A DNA stretch of 58,358 nt from Bacillota bacterium (lineage in GTDB: Bacteria > Bacillota > Clostridia > Oscillospirales > Oscillospiraceae), in the NCBI GenBank assembly GCA_029100605.1, contig JAQXPK010000005.1:1-58358 (forward strand), read 5' to 3'. Below the pieces are notes generated by a model, which made no database searches, was not told where the DNA came from, and saw nothing but the letters and a program-made list of their open reading frames with translations. How positions within the stretch are numbered: position 1 is the first letter of the stretch; every line of letters starts with the position of its first letter. This document shows positions 25,638 to 34,423 of this stretch, piece after piece. A program made the position numbers and the translations under genes.

Positions 25638-26333
25638 ATGTACAACATTCTCATCTGTGACGATCAGCCGGACATTGTCAACGCGCTGAAGATCTACCTT
25701 GCGCCGGAAGGGTACAATCTCTTTGAGGCGTTCACCGGAAAAGAGGCGGTGGAGATCGTGAAAAACAACGACATCCACCTGATTCTGCTGGACGTAATGA
25801 TGCCCGTCATGGATGGCATCACCGCCACCGCCAAGATTCGGGCGTTTTCCAACGCCCCCATCATACTGCTCACCGCCAAGTCCGAGACCGAGGACAAGGT
25901 GCTGGGGCTGAACGTGGGCGCGGACGACTACATCACCAAACCCTTTGTGCCCGTGGAGGTGCTGGCCCGGGTGCGCTCCCAGCTGCGCCGGTACGCCCAG
26001 CTGGGCAGCCGTCCGGAGGAGAACAGCGGCAGCATCACCATCGGCGGCATCACCCTGGACGACCGCACCAAAACCGTCACCGTGGAGGGCGAACCGGTTT
26101 CCCTGACCCCCACGGAGTACGCCATTTTGCACCTGCTCATGGCGAACCCCGGGAAGGTGTTTTCCACCAAGGTGCTCTATGAATCCGTGTGGCAGGAGGC
26201 GGCGCTGGGCAGCGAGGGCGCTGTCGCCGTCCACATTCGCCATCTGCGGGAGAAAATTGAAATCAACCCCTCGGAGCCTCGCTACCTGAAGGTGGTCTGG
26301 GGGCAGGGCTATAAGATGGAAGGGGGAAACTGA
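25638..26333 (+). CDS. OmpR/PhoB-family response regulator
   Basis: 231 residues. The receiver domain has the acidic pair in ILICDDQPD, phospho-acceptor Asp in ILLDVMMPVMDG (about residue 53), Thr/Ser in ILLTAKSE and Lys in YITKPF. The C-terminal winged helix holds LTPTEYAILHLLMANPGKVF and VHIRHLREKIE. GGGAGG lies 7 bases before the ATG. It is followed after one base by its kinase. The target genes are unknown; the sortase-anchored protein downstream of the kinase is a candidate. Confidence 0.93.
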   Translation: MYNILICDDQPDIVNALKIYLAPEGYNLFEAFTGKEAVEIVKNNDIHLILLDVMMPVMDGITATAKIRAFSNAPIILLTAKSETEDKVLGLNVGADDYITKPFVPVEVLARVRSQLRRYAQLGSRPEENSGSITIGGITLDDRTKTVTVEGEPVSLTPTEYAILHLLMANPGKVFSTKVLYESVWQEAALGSEGAVAVHIRHLREKIEINPSEPRYLKVVWGQGYKMEGGN

Positions 26334-26334
26334 G

Positions 26335-29300
26335 TTGCGGTACAACATCGCCTTTAAGTTCCTTGCCGTCGCCCTGTGCGCCCTGATGCTGCTCACCGCC
26401 GCTGCCAGCGGCTTGGGGATCGTGGCGCTGATGGAGCAGGGGCTGTTCGACAAGACCGTAGCGGAGCTGCGGGAGGAGGAGATCCAATCGCACGGACAGT
26501 ACTTCGCCATTCAGACGGCAACTCACTATGCCGAGTCCCAGCTGGGCGGCTGGCCGGCGGAGCTGGAGGAGCCGGACTGGCAGTACGGCTGGGGAAACCG
26601 GTGGGGCGGCTGGTTTTACGGTTCCTTTGACCCGGAGGCCTCCGGTTATGTGCTGAAGGACGCTGAGGACAATGTGCTGGAGCGGGACGGGGCGGAACGG
26701 CTGTCCAACGCCTCCACCTATTCTTTCCCGGTCAGCGGCTCCTATCGATACGTCCTCTCCGTGGAGCCGAAGCAGGAGCCGGTGCCGGAGACGACTGCGG
26801 AGGGAATTCTGAATTTCATCCCGGAGGGCGGGGAAATGGGGGTCTACCGCGTTTCCATCGACTATGAATCCGGCAGCGAAAGCGCCAGCGGCGGCGCTGA
26901 CCCCATCGGATACATTCAGAGCGTGGACGGTACGGTGGTATTTACAGCCTCTGAGCCGGGGATGGTGAATCTGCCCTCCGCGCCCGTCCAGGCCGTTACC
27001 TTTTGGGACGAAAATGACAATATCCTCTATCAAGCTGAGAATGTGGCTTCCGACTGCTTTTCTCTGGACCCGGAAGGCCGGTTTACCTTTGACAGCTCTG
27101 GGCAGCTTCTCACCGATGGAACAGAGAGGAACAGCGTTCCTTCTGATGGTGCGGACACTGCCCCGGCGGAGGAAACCGCGCCCCAGGAGGCAAGCGGTTC
27201 TTCCGTTTACGATGATATTCCCGACGACAACACGGCGGTATATGGTGCCTCCTTCTTCCTCCGGTTGGAAAACGGGGAGAACCAGAGCATTGGCTGCTTC
27301 GGCACCGAGAAGCCGGTGGGCGTGCTGACCCGAAACGACGCGGAGGTTCTCTTCTTACGGTTCCGGGCGGACAGCGCCTTCTATCAGGACAATTTCCCGG
27401 CGGATGCGGTGATTACCGAAGTGGAATTCCGGGGCGAGGAGGACACGGTGCTGTACCGGGCGGAGAATCCGGAAGGCGTAGGCGAATTTGACTGGAGCAC
27501 CGATGGGACGGCGACCAGTTTCCGGGTATCTCCGGCGGTGGAAGCCCGCGCGATGACGGCGCAGACTCCGTCCGACGAGACAACCCCGGTGGAAACGCAG
27601 ACCGGTGAGACACTTCCCGGCGAAACCGTCCCCGCGGAAACCGAGCCGGAGGTCGTGACGGACACTCCGGTGCCCTCCACCGATCCCGAGGGGCCTGTAT
27701 TCACGGACGACGAGCTTCGCACGACCGAATACTGGGACACCGAGACCCAGCAGGCCATGGTGGTCACCTACCGCCTGGCCTTGATGCCGGATTACACTCT
27801 GGAGCTGACCGTGGCACCGGGGGGCTACCGTTACGACTATGCGTACCCGGTGCTGGAGCTGCTCCAAACTTACCGCAATTATCTCTTCGCCGCGCTGGGC
27901 ATCAGCCTGCTGCTGTTCGCCGTGCTGGCGGTGTACCTGTGCTGCGCCGCCGGACGGAAGCCCGGCAGGGAGGAGACCCGCGCCGGGGGCTTCAACTGCA
28001 TCTGCCTGGATGTCTATTTCGCGGCGGGGGCGGTGCTGATTGTCGGCTTGGGCGCTCTGATTGAGGAATACGCCGACGACCTGTTCCGGCTGAACCTCCA
28101 GACCGCTTTTGCCGGAGTGCTGGGGGCGGGATACCTGGCGTGCCTGATCTTCGTGGGCTTCTGCTTCGCCTGTGCCGCCCAGTTCAAGACCCCCGGCGGC
28201 TACTGGTGGCGGAACCTGCTGTGCTGGCGGCTGCTGAATCTGCTGGTCAAGTGCGCGCATGGCTTCTTTACGGGCTGCGGCTGGCTGTGCCGGAAGCTGC
28301 CCAAGGGGTTTGCCGTCCTCCGAGGCTGGGCGCTGGCTCTGCTGGGACTGCTGAAGCGGCTCTGGCTGTGGCTGTGGGGACTGGTGAAGAAGGCCGCCGG
28401 GAAAGTCGGCAAGACCGTCAATCGCTTCTACTCCCTGATGCCCCTGACCTGGCAGTGGATGCTCACGGGCTTTACCATGGTGCTGCTGCTGTTTGTCGCC
28501 ATCGCCACCCGCTCCGAGGGGATGCTGGTGCTGTGCCTGATGGCCTGTGTGGCGGTGGTGCTCTATGGGGCTTACTGCTTCGGCACCCTGCTGGAAAGCG
28601 CCAAGCGCATGAGCAAGGGCGACTTAGACACCAAGGTGGACGAAAAGTACCTTTCCGGCGCGTTTCGGGATTTTGCCGGGGAATTGAACGACCTGGCGGG
28701 GGTCGCCGTGGTGGCGGCGCAGAAGCAGCTCAAATCCGAGCGGATGAAAACGGAGCTGATTACCAACGTTTCCCACGACATCAAAACGCCCCTGACTTCC
28801 ATTATCAATTATGTAGACCTGCTGCAAAAGCCCCACACCCCCGAGGAAGAGAAAACCTATCTGGAGGTGCTGAACCGTCAGTCCCAGCGCTTAAAGAAGC
28901 TCATTGACGATCTGATGGAGATGAGCAAGGCCAGCACCGGCAATCTGACGGTGGACATCACCAAATTGGACGCGGCGGAGGCCGTCAACCAGGCGCTGGG
29001 AGAATTCTCCGACAAACTGGACAAGGCTCAGCTGACGCCGATTTTCCGCCGTCCGGAGGAGCCGGTGGCGGTGATGGCGGACGGGCGTCTGCTGTGGCGG
29101 GTGCTGAGCAACCTCTTAAGCAACGCGGTGAAGTACGCCCTGCCGGGCACCCGGCTGTATATCGACCTGATGGCGCTGGAGGGTAAGGTCGTGATTTCCC
29201 TGAAAAACATCAGCCGGGAGGAGCTGAACGTAGACGCCGACGAGCTGATGGAGCGGTTTGTCCGGGGGGACGACTCCCGGAACACCGAGGGCAGCGGCCT

Positions 29301-29406
29301 GGGGCTGAACATTGCCAAGACCCTGATGGAGCTGCAAAAGGGTCAGCTCCAGCTGCTGGTGGACGGGGATTTGTTCAAGGTAACGCTGATCTTCCCCGGG
29401 GCATGA
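26335..29406 (+). CDS. very large sensor histidine kinase
   Basis: 1023 residues from a TTG start preceded by GAAGGGGG. Layout: membrane helix 9-31; long extracytoplasmic region ~32-512 including a Thr/Pro/Glu-rich linker (~418-462); helices at ~517-537, ~553-575 and ~585-610. An amphipathic Trp/Leu/Lys-rich stretch (~640-690) and two more helices (~700-747) follow, then a HAMP-like coil. HisKA has NVSHDIKTPLTSIINY (His ~814), and the ATPase domain has NLLSNAVKYA and GSGLGLNIA. Ordinary kinases of this kind have ~450-600 residues; the extra is sensor and multi-helix core. The external ligand domain is not recognised. Confidence 0.9.
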   Translation: MRYNIAFKFLAVALCALMLLTAAASGLGIVALMEQGLFDKTVAELREEEIQSHGQYFAIQTATHYAESQLGGWPAELEEPDWQYGWGNRWGGWFYGSFDPEASGYVLKDAEDNVLERDGAERLSNASTYSFPVSGSYRYVLSVEPKQEPVPETTAEGILNFIPEGGEMGVYRVSIDYESGSESASGGADPIGYIQSVDGTVVFTASEPGMVNLPSAPVQAVTFWDENDNILYQAENVASDCFSLDPEGRFTFDSSGQLLTDGTERNSVPSDGADTAPAEETAPQEASGSSVYDDIPDDNTAVYGASFFLRLENGENQSIGCFGTEKPVGVLTRNDAEVLFLRFRADSAFYQDNFPADAVITEVEFRGEEDTVLYRAENPEGVGEFDWSTDGTATSFRVSPAVEARAMTAQTPSDETTPVETQTGETLPGETVPAETEPEVVTDTPVPSTDPEGPVFTDDELRTTEYWDTETQQAMVVTYRLALMPDYTLELTVAPGGYRYDYAYPVLELLQTYRNYLFAALGISLLLFAVLAVYLCCAAGRKPGREETRAGGFNCICLDVYFAAGAVLIVGLGALIEEYADDLFRLNLQTAFAGVLGAGYLACLIFVGFCFACAAQFKTPGGYWWRNLLCWRLLNLLVKCAHGFFTGCGWLCRKLPKGFAVLRGWALALLGLLKRLWLWLWGLVKKAAGKVGKTVNRFYSLMPLTWQWMLTGFTMVLLLFVAIATRSEGMLVLCLMACVAVVLYGAYCFGTLLESAKRMSKGDLDTKVDEKYLSGAFRDFAGELNDLAGVAVVAAQKQLKSERMKTELITNVSHDIKTPLTSIINYVDLLQKPHTPEEEKTYLEVLNRQSQRLKKLIDDLMEMSKASTGNLTVDITKLDAAEAVNQALGEFSDKLDKAQLTPIFRRPEEPVAVMADGRLLWRVLSNLLSNAVKYALPGTRLYIDLMALEGKVVISLKNISREELNVDADELMERFVRGDDSRNTEGSGLGLNIAKTLMELQKGQLQLLVDGDLFKVTLIFPGA

Positions 29407-29893
29407 AATGTATCGTGCTCATTGGGATGACAAAGTAAAGCGGTAAATTGAAATTTTATGTAATCCCTCCGTAGGGCTTACGACAAACTGCAATTTATAC
29501 CCTAGTGTTCATAATTTCGTCGCTTTTTATTTTCATTTCCGTTATTGCCTGTTCAAAACCAAAAAGTATTGTAATAGCAGAAAGGTTGCGGAAGCCGTGA
29601 GCCGCTTCCTTTCCACTCCGTAGATCCTCTTTTCTACCTCTCTTCTTTCCAAACCCTTTCGCGGGAACCCCGGCGCCAGCCTTGGCGCCGGGGTTTTCCC
29701 GTTCCGTGGCTCTGCAATCTTTTTGTAACCTTTTGGTGACAAGTATTGCAGAACGGAAGAATTTGCGCGGTTGAAAAACAGAAAATACAGGAATTTTATG
29801 GAAACCGATGGCAGGAGATTTCCCGCGGAAACAGGCAATGTTTAAGATTGTTATAAACTGTAAGATTTTTTGTTACAATTTGTAATTTACCTA
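29407..29893. other. intergenic region after the kinase
   Basis: No gene is seen. It is AT-rich compared with its neighbours apart from a strong terminator hairpin at 29663-29700. The region upstream of 29894 holds no other recognisable element. Confidence 0.5.
29663..29700 (+). terminator. terminator downstream of the two-component operon
   Basis: 12-bp perfect stem AACCCCGGCGCC / GGCGCCGGGGTT, extended by GGG...CCC, followed by TT; symmetrical, so it could work in either direction. It is 256 bases past the kinase stop. Confidence 0.75.
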
Positions 29894-29922
29894 TTGACTT
29901 CCAGAAATGGATGTGGTATCAT
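29894..29922 (+). promoter_or_regulatory. promoter of the surface-protein gene
   Basis: TTGACT (29894-29899), 17-bp spacer, TATCAT (29917-29922); leader of ~115 nt to the ATG. Confidence 0.75.
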
Positions 29923-29930
29923 GCAGACAT

Positions 29931-30009
29931 GAAAGAGATGCCGGGGCAAGACCGGCGGGGAGCCTCCCCGATTGGCGACACCGACGATCCCAGAGCCGGC
30001 AGCATTTCT
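29931..30009 (+). ncRNA. candidate structured leader RNA of surface-protein gene
   Basis: Bases 29931-29944 pair with 29996-30009 (GAAA...ATGCCGG with CCGGC..CATTTC, a closing P1 with small internal loops). They enclose hairpins CGGGG-AGCCT-CCCCG (29956-29970) and TTGG-CGACA-CCGA (29972-29984). GCCGG (29940-29944) can alternatively pair with CCGGC at 29952-29956, so two folds compete. I could not fit it to c-di-GMP, c-di-AMP or cobalamin consensus. Confidence 0.5.
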
Positions 30010-30043
30010 AAACCAAAACCAATTTTCTAGGAGGTTAGAAACT

Positions 30044-31447
30044 ATGAAAAACACAATGAAGAAGCTGCTTAGCCTCGTATTGGTGGCTATGCTGCTGGTT
30101 TCCGCGATCCCCTTCCAGGCAAGCGCGGCGAGCACTGGTGGCAGTGTAAGTACCGTTCAGGTGCCGGTTCAGGTTAAAATCAGCGTAAACGGCGGTGCTT
30201 ATGAGAATGTGGGGGGTCTCAAGTATCTGGAAGTTTCTGTTTTCGAGCAGAAGTTTGGCGAAACCGAGGCAATGAATCTGCTGGAGAACAAGACGAATCG
30301 TACTTTCGTTAAGTGGGGAAGTTCCTCATCTGGCGATCTGGGTTCAGAGATTACATTGACGAACGACAGTTGGCTTGCAACCGAGCTTCCCAAGGGCTAT
30401 ACCGTATATGCGTACTTCAACGAGACTCGTAATACTTCCACTGCCAAGAATGTCACCGTACATGTGTACTACTCTGACAACAAGCTGAAGGAAGATAAGA
30501 CGATTACCGTTGATGTTGGCGGAATCACCCTCAGCCTGGAAAGAGGTAAGCAGATTGCAGGCGCGGATGTTGAGAAGTGGTCTTCCACTGCTTCTAACAA
30601 TGTCACAAACTCCAGCTATACCGTCAACAACTGCCCCGATGAACTGTATCTGTATCTGAAGGCAGCTTCCACTGACAATGCAGGTTCCGGCAGCGGCTCT
30701 ACTGCTACCACCCACAGAGTTACTTTCTGGGATGGCAATCAGGCTGTTAAGACTATCCGCGTAGCAGCTGGCGCGACCATGGATAAGGCCGAGTTTGATG
30801 ATGCTCAGAACGAAGTCGGTGCCAAGACTGGCTATACCTTCAAGGGCTGGAAGATCAACAATACAGGCGATCCCTACACCAACGCCCAGGCATCCAATAT
30901 TGCCATCAATAGTGCTGTTGACTTCTACGCTTCCTTCGAGAAGAACTCCACAACTGGCGGTTCCTCCAATGACGGTTCCACTTCCTCCGATTCCAACAAG
31001 TTCCCCTACAAGGTGTATCTGCATATCTTCAAGGACAACAAGATTGACGAGCCTGCTAAGACCATCAACATCACCGATGGCATTGCTCTGGACGGCAAGG
31101 TCACTCTGGACGAGGTCAAGACCGTTGTGAAGAACAACTACACCGCCAAGACCAGCGACGGCATCAAGTATGACGGTATGTACCTGGCCGAGGGCAACTG
31201 GGTCGGCAACTTCGTCAATGACACCCAGAAGTATGACACGATTCAGGACACCAACGAGATGCGCAAGACCCGTGAGGTGCACATCAACGTCATGATCACC
31301 AACGCCAACGCCAAGAACGCTGAGAAGGCCGACACCACCAACCCCAAGACCGGTGATACCATCCTGGTTCCCGTGATCTTCATGCTGGTCTCCGGCTCCG
31401 CCATCGCCGCGGCTTACATCTACAGCAAGAAGCGCACCGTGAAGTAA
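30044..31447 (+). CDS. sortase-anchored surface protein with InlB-type repeat
   Basis: 467-residue secreted protein. Signal peptide ~1-27 (ends FQASAAS), a unique beta-rich N-terminal domain (~35-205) and a Ser/Gly linker. One InlB/Listeria-Bacteroides repeat (~223-305, VTFWDGNQ...GYTFKGW...YASFE), then a Ser/Thr/Asp linker and a second domain (~325-435). The C-terminal sorting signal is NPKTGD (about 443-448), followed by a membrane helix and a KKR tail. NPKTG is a class-B/E-like sortase motif. TAGGAGG precedes the ATG. Likely adhesin or wall protein; no sortase gene in the window. Confidence 0.88.
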   Translation: MKNTMKKLLSLVLVAMLLVSAIPFQASAASTGGSVSTVQVPVQVKISVNGGAYENVGGLKYLEVSVFEQKFGETEAMNLLENKTNRTFVKWGSSSSGDLGSEITLTNDSWLATELPKGYTVYAYFNETRNTSTAKNVTVHVYYSDNKLKEDKTITVDVGGITLSLERGKQIAGADVEKWSSTASNNVTNSSYTVNNCPDELYLYLKAASTDNAGSGSGSTATTHRVTFWDGNQAVKTIRVAAGATMDKAEFDDAQNEVGAKTGYTFKGWKINNTGDPYTNAQASNIAINSAVDFYASFEKNSTTGGSSNDGSTSSDSNKFPYKVYLHIFKDNKIDEPAKTINITDGIALDGKVTLDEVKTVVKNNYTAKTSDGIKYDGMYLAEGNWVGNFVNDTQKYDTIQDTNEMRKTREVHINVMITNANAKNAEKADTTNPKTGDTILVPVIFMLVSGSAIAAAYIYSKKRTVK

Positions 31448-31469
31448 TTCCCCTCCCCTAACAATCCCA

Positions 31470-31497
31470 CCCCCGGCAGCATCGCTGCCGGGGGTTC
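31470..31497 (+). terminator. terminator of surface-protein gene
   Basis: CCCCGGCAGC-ATC-GCTGCCGGGG stem-loop followed by GTTCG; strong stem, weak T-tail. Confidence 0.65.
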
Positions 31498-31530
31498 GCG
31501 TTTTCGGCGGTTTTCGGATTCCTCAAATTG

Positions 31531-31688
31531 ATACTAACTCTTGATTAAAGACTTTAATTCTTTCCGGCCTGAATTGCGTCAGAATTCGTTATCTTCCTTG
31601 CTGGGCGTCAGCCCAGCGGCGTCATCTGCCTTTTCTGACACAATCCATTCTCGGAAAGCTATTAAAGCTTTCAATCAAGAGTTAGTAT
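31531..31688. mobile_element. 158-bp MITE, copy 1
   Basis: Ends ATACTAACTCTTGATTAAAG and TTTCAATCAAGAGTTAGTAT are long terminal inverted repeats. The interior has subterminal palindromes (CTTTCCGG, GCTGGGC...GCCCAGC). A second copy, in opposite orientation and ~90% identical by eye, lies at 47680-47838. No gene inside. Confidence 0.9.
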
Positions 31689-31724
31689 GAACGAGAGAAT
31701 AAGACGCCATGAAGTATTGACCCA
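31689..31724. repeat. fragment of TetM-NYN gene start
   Basis: The 36 bases after the MITE (containing AATAAGACGCCATG) repeat the sequence at 41967-42001, itself a decayed copy of codons 3-13 of the TetM-like gene at 44362. A short orphan fragment. Confidence 0.6.
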
Positions 31725-31733
31725 CATCCTATC

Positions 31734-31762
31734 TTGTGGGATTTCGTTTGCTTTGCTATAAT
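31734..31762 (+). promoter_or_regulatory. promoter of the AraC-GH39 gene
   Basis: TTGTGG (31734-31739)-17 bp-TATAAT (31757-31762) with an extended TG; it places the transcript start near 31769, downstream of the ATG at 31761, supporting ATG 31785 as start. Confidence 0.7.
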
Positions 31763-31784
31763 GAGAAAAAGATCGAAAGGACTG

Positions 31785-33980
31785 ATGGACGTGGACCCAT
31801 GTCATCTGGAGCAGTTTTGGTTTACGCTGCTGCACAGCGGCGACCCCCGGGAGCTGTGGCACCCGGAACTGGAGATTGTATTCCTTCTACAGGGGACGGG
31901 ACGGGTCTATTTCTCGGATTTGAAAACCGCGTACCCGCTGCGGGAAGAGGATATTTTCGTCGTGAACAGCTTCGAGGTGCAGGACTTTGAATTGGACGGG
32001 GATTCTACAGCGCTGTCCTTCTCAATGGCGCCGGAGTTTGTCGGTCGGGTTGCGCCTGAGCTTCTGAAATACAAGGTCAGCTGCCGTTCCTTCCTCTATG
32101 TGGAAGAGAAGCAGTCAGCCTTTCACGTTCTGCGGCAGGATCTTGCCCGAGCCTTTCAGGCGCTGAATAAGCGGGAAAAATCCGGCGCTTCCTATTCCAA
32201 AAGCAGCGCCGCTGCCATTTTGGAGGACTTAAGTCGGTACTTCCTGGACGACAGCCAGCCGGTGGAAAGCGGTCATGTCCAGCAGACCCTGAAAACCGTC
32301 ACGCAGTACATTCAGGAGCATTACCGGGAACGCATTACTCTGGACGCCCTGGCAAAGCACACCTACCTGAGCAAGACCTATCTTTCCCGATGCTTCACCC
32401 GGTATCTGGGCATTCCCTTCACCGGCTATGTGGAGCTGCTGCGTCTGTCCAGCGCATCGCGGCTTTTGGCGGGGCAGGGAACGCTGACCCAGATCGCGGA
32501 AGAAAGCGGCTTCCCCAACGTCAACGCCATGATCCAGGCTTTCAAGCGGTACCGAGGCGTCACCCCCGGCGAGTACAGACGCGCCCTGAACCAGAAAACG
32601 GGCACGTCTCAGGGAATGGAGCTTCCGGAAAATGGCAGCGCGCTGTTTGCGGCTCTGCTGCGCTATGCCGCCGTTTCTGCCCCCCAGATACCCGAGACGC
32701 AGCGGGTGCAGGAGGTGACGGTAGACACGGCGGGGAGGAAGGAGCCTCTTTCCGCCCACTGGAAGCGGCTGCTGAATGTGGGATACGCCCGGAGTCTGAC
32801 CGACGGCAGGGTGCAGCGGGAGCTGCGGCGGCTTCAGCAGACCGTGGGCTTCGAGTTTCTGCGGGTCAAGGGCGTGCTGGACGACGATATGTGCCTGTTT
32901 CGGCTGGACATGAATGGGAACCCGGTGATGAATTTTGCCTATGTGGACGAGGGAATCGACTTCATTCTCTCTCTGGGCGCCAAGCCCATGCTGGAGCTGA
33001 GTTTTATGCCCAGTCTTTTGGCGAAAAAGACAGATTCCTTTGCTATGCGGGGGTCGATCCTTTCCGGCCCCAAGGATGTCGCCGCCTGGCAGGCGCTGAT
33101 TGGCTCCCTGATGACCCATCTGGCGGAGCGCTATGGCGGGGACGCTGTGGCGCTGTGGCTGTTCTCCCCCTGGCTGCCCCCGGACTTTATCGATATGGGG
33201 CTTTGCAGCCGGGAGGAATACGCCGAAGTGTATGCCGCCTCCTGTCACGCCATTCGATCCGCCGTGCCCCGGGCGCTGATTGTCGGCCCCGGAAGCGTAT
33301 CCTTTTCGGCCTGCTGGCCCTGGTACCGGGAAATGTGCCGCCAATGGGACTGTATGCCGGATGTCCTCTCCTTCCGCTCCTTTGCCGCCGTCGGGGAATC
33401 AGAAGAGGATGAGATCAAGCTCATCGGCAATAACGAGAGCTTTTCCTTCGCGGTCAGCGGGGACGAGGATTTCCTGTCCCACACCGCGTCTCAAATTCGG
33501 GAGGTTCTCCGGCGGGACGGTCTGGAGAGTATGCCCCTGATTCTGGAGGAGTGGAGCAACAATATCTGGCAGCGGGATCTGTGCAACGACACCTGCTACA
33601 AGTCCGCCTATCTGTTCAAGAATATCCTGGAAAACAACCAGAGCCTCAGCGCTATGGGCTACTTTGCCCTGAATGATCGGCTGGACGAGATACCGCCCTC
33701 CACGGAGACCTTCCACGGCGGGTTCGGCCTGTTCACCCAGGACGACATTCCCAAAAGCGCCTGTCTGGCCATGGAGCTTCTGGCGCAGATGGGGGACAAG
33801 CTCCTCCAGCAGGGCGAGGGGTATCTGGTGTCCCAGCGGGGAGAGGAGATTCAAATCTTTTTGTATAATTACAGCCATTATGACCTGCTGTACCGCTACC
33901 GCCATGTGGCGAATATGAGCAAAACCAACCGGGAGCAGGTGTTTGTTCACCGGGAGCCGAGAGCTTTTTTATCCGGCTGA
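31785..33980 (+). CDS. AraC regulator fused to GH39-like domain (zero-frame product)
   Basis: 731 residues as read in the zero frame. N-terminal cupin-like effector domain (~10-95, LWHPELEIVFLLQGTGRVYF); AraC double HTH (~165-265, ITLDALAKHTYLSKTYLSRC and IAEESGFPNVNAMIQAFKRY, GVTPGEYRR). A C-terminal ~400 residues like GH39 beta-xylosidases follows. The acid/base WNEP motif is replaced by LFSPWLPPD, so the domain is probably a sugar sensor, not an enzyme; a Glu pair in LILEEWS remains. The frame ends at TGA right after a T6A run; homologous sequence continues in the -1 frame. It faces and probably controls the transporter-esterase-GH3 operon downstream. Confidence 0.85.
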   Translation: MDVDPCHLEQFWFTLLHSGDPRELWHPELEIVFLLQGTGRVYFSDLKTAYPLREEDIFVVNSFEVQDFELDGDSTALSFSMAPEFVGRVAPELLKYKVSCRSFLYVEEKQSAFHVLRQDLARAFQALNKREKSGASYSKSSAAAILEDLSRYFLDDSQPVESGHVQQTLKTVTQYIQEHYRERITLDALAKHTYLSKTYLSRCFTRYLGIPFTGYVELLRLSSASRLLAGQGTLTQIAEESGFPNVNAMIQAFKRYRGVTPGEYRRALNQKTGTSQGMELPENGSALFAALLRYAAVSAPQIPETQRVQEVTVDTAGRKEPLSAHWKRLLNVGYARSLTDGRVQRELRRLQQTVGFEFLRVKGVLDDDMCLFRLDMNGNPVMNFAYVDEGIDFILSLGAKPMLELSFMPSLLAKKTDSFAMRGSILSGPKDVAAWQALIGSLMTHLAERYGGDAVALWLFSPWLPPDFIDMGLCSREEYAEVYAASCHAIRSAVPRALIVGPGSVSFSACWPWYREMCRQWDCMPDVLSFRSFAAVGESEEDEIKLIGNNESFSFAVSGDEDFLSHTASQIREVLRRDGLESMPLILEEWSNNIWQRDLCNDTCYKSAYLFKNILENNQSLSAMGYFALNDRLDEIPPSTETFHGGFGLFTQDDIPKSACLAMELLAQMGDKLLQQGEGYLVSQRGEEIQIFLYNYSHYDLLYRYRHVANMSKTNREQVFVHREPRAFLSG

Positions 33981-34228
33981 AAAATCTGCCGGAGGGCGAC
34001 TACCGACTCTGCCGCTTTGGGCTTACCCGTTCCGGCGGCAGCAGCTACGACGCCTGGGTGCAGATGGGCGCGCCCAGTCCCCTGAACCGGGAGGAGCGGG
34101 AGCTGCTGCAGCGGCTGGCCTGTCCCCAGTACCGCACGGAGCGGATGCGGACGATCCAGGGGGAGCTGCACATCAAAGCCAGCCTTGCGCCCCAGGATGT
34201 GTGGCTGATCCGGGTAAGACGTGTATAG
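33965..34228 (+). other. -1 frame extension of the AraC-GH39 gene with slippery site
   Basis: The heptamer TTTTTTA (33965-33971) lies in the canonical X_XXY_YYZ register (GCT TTT TTA). A hairpin TCCGGC-TGAAAAATCT-GCCGGA starts one base later. After a -1 slip, the frame from ATC at 33971 stays open for 85 codons to TAG 34226. It encodes the expected GH39 C-terminal beta-sandwich (FGLTRSGGSSYDAWVQMG). Either programmed frameshifting, a homopolymer indel or a sequencing error explains this. Confidence 0.7.
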
Positions 34229-34362
34229 AAAAGAATATGTCCGCATCGGATTGTGAAATCTTGCCATTTTTATCATGAAATCATGCACTCGCAAGGATTC
34301 CCCTTCTGCCCGCCCCCGGGAAAGACAGCAACAAACTGAATCAGAATGAAAACGAAACACTC

Positions 34363-34391
34363 TTGTTGGAATTGGTTGAATTTTGTATAAT
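34363..34391 (+). promoter_or_regulatory. promoter of the carbohydrate operon
   Basis: TTGTTG (34363-34368)-17 bp-TATAAT (34386-34391), extended TG. It lies 32 bases before the transporter start. Confidence 0.75.
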
Positions 34392-34423
34392 CAGTACATA
34401 TCAAGCTAAGGAGGAAGCTTAAT

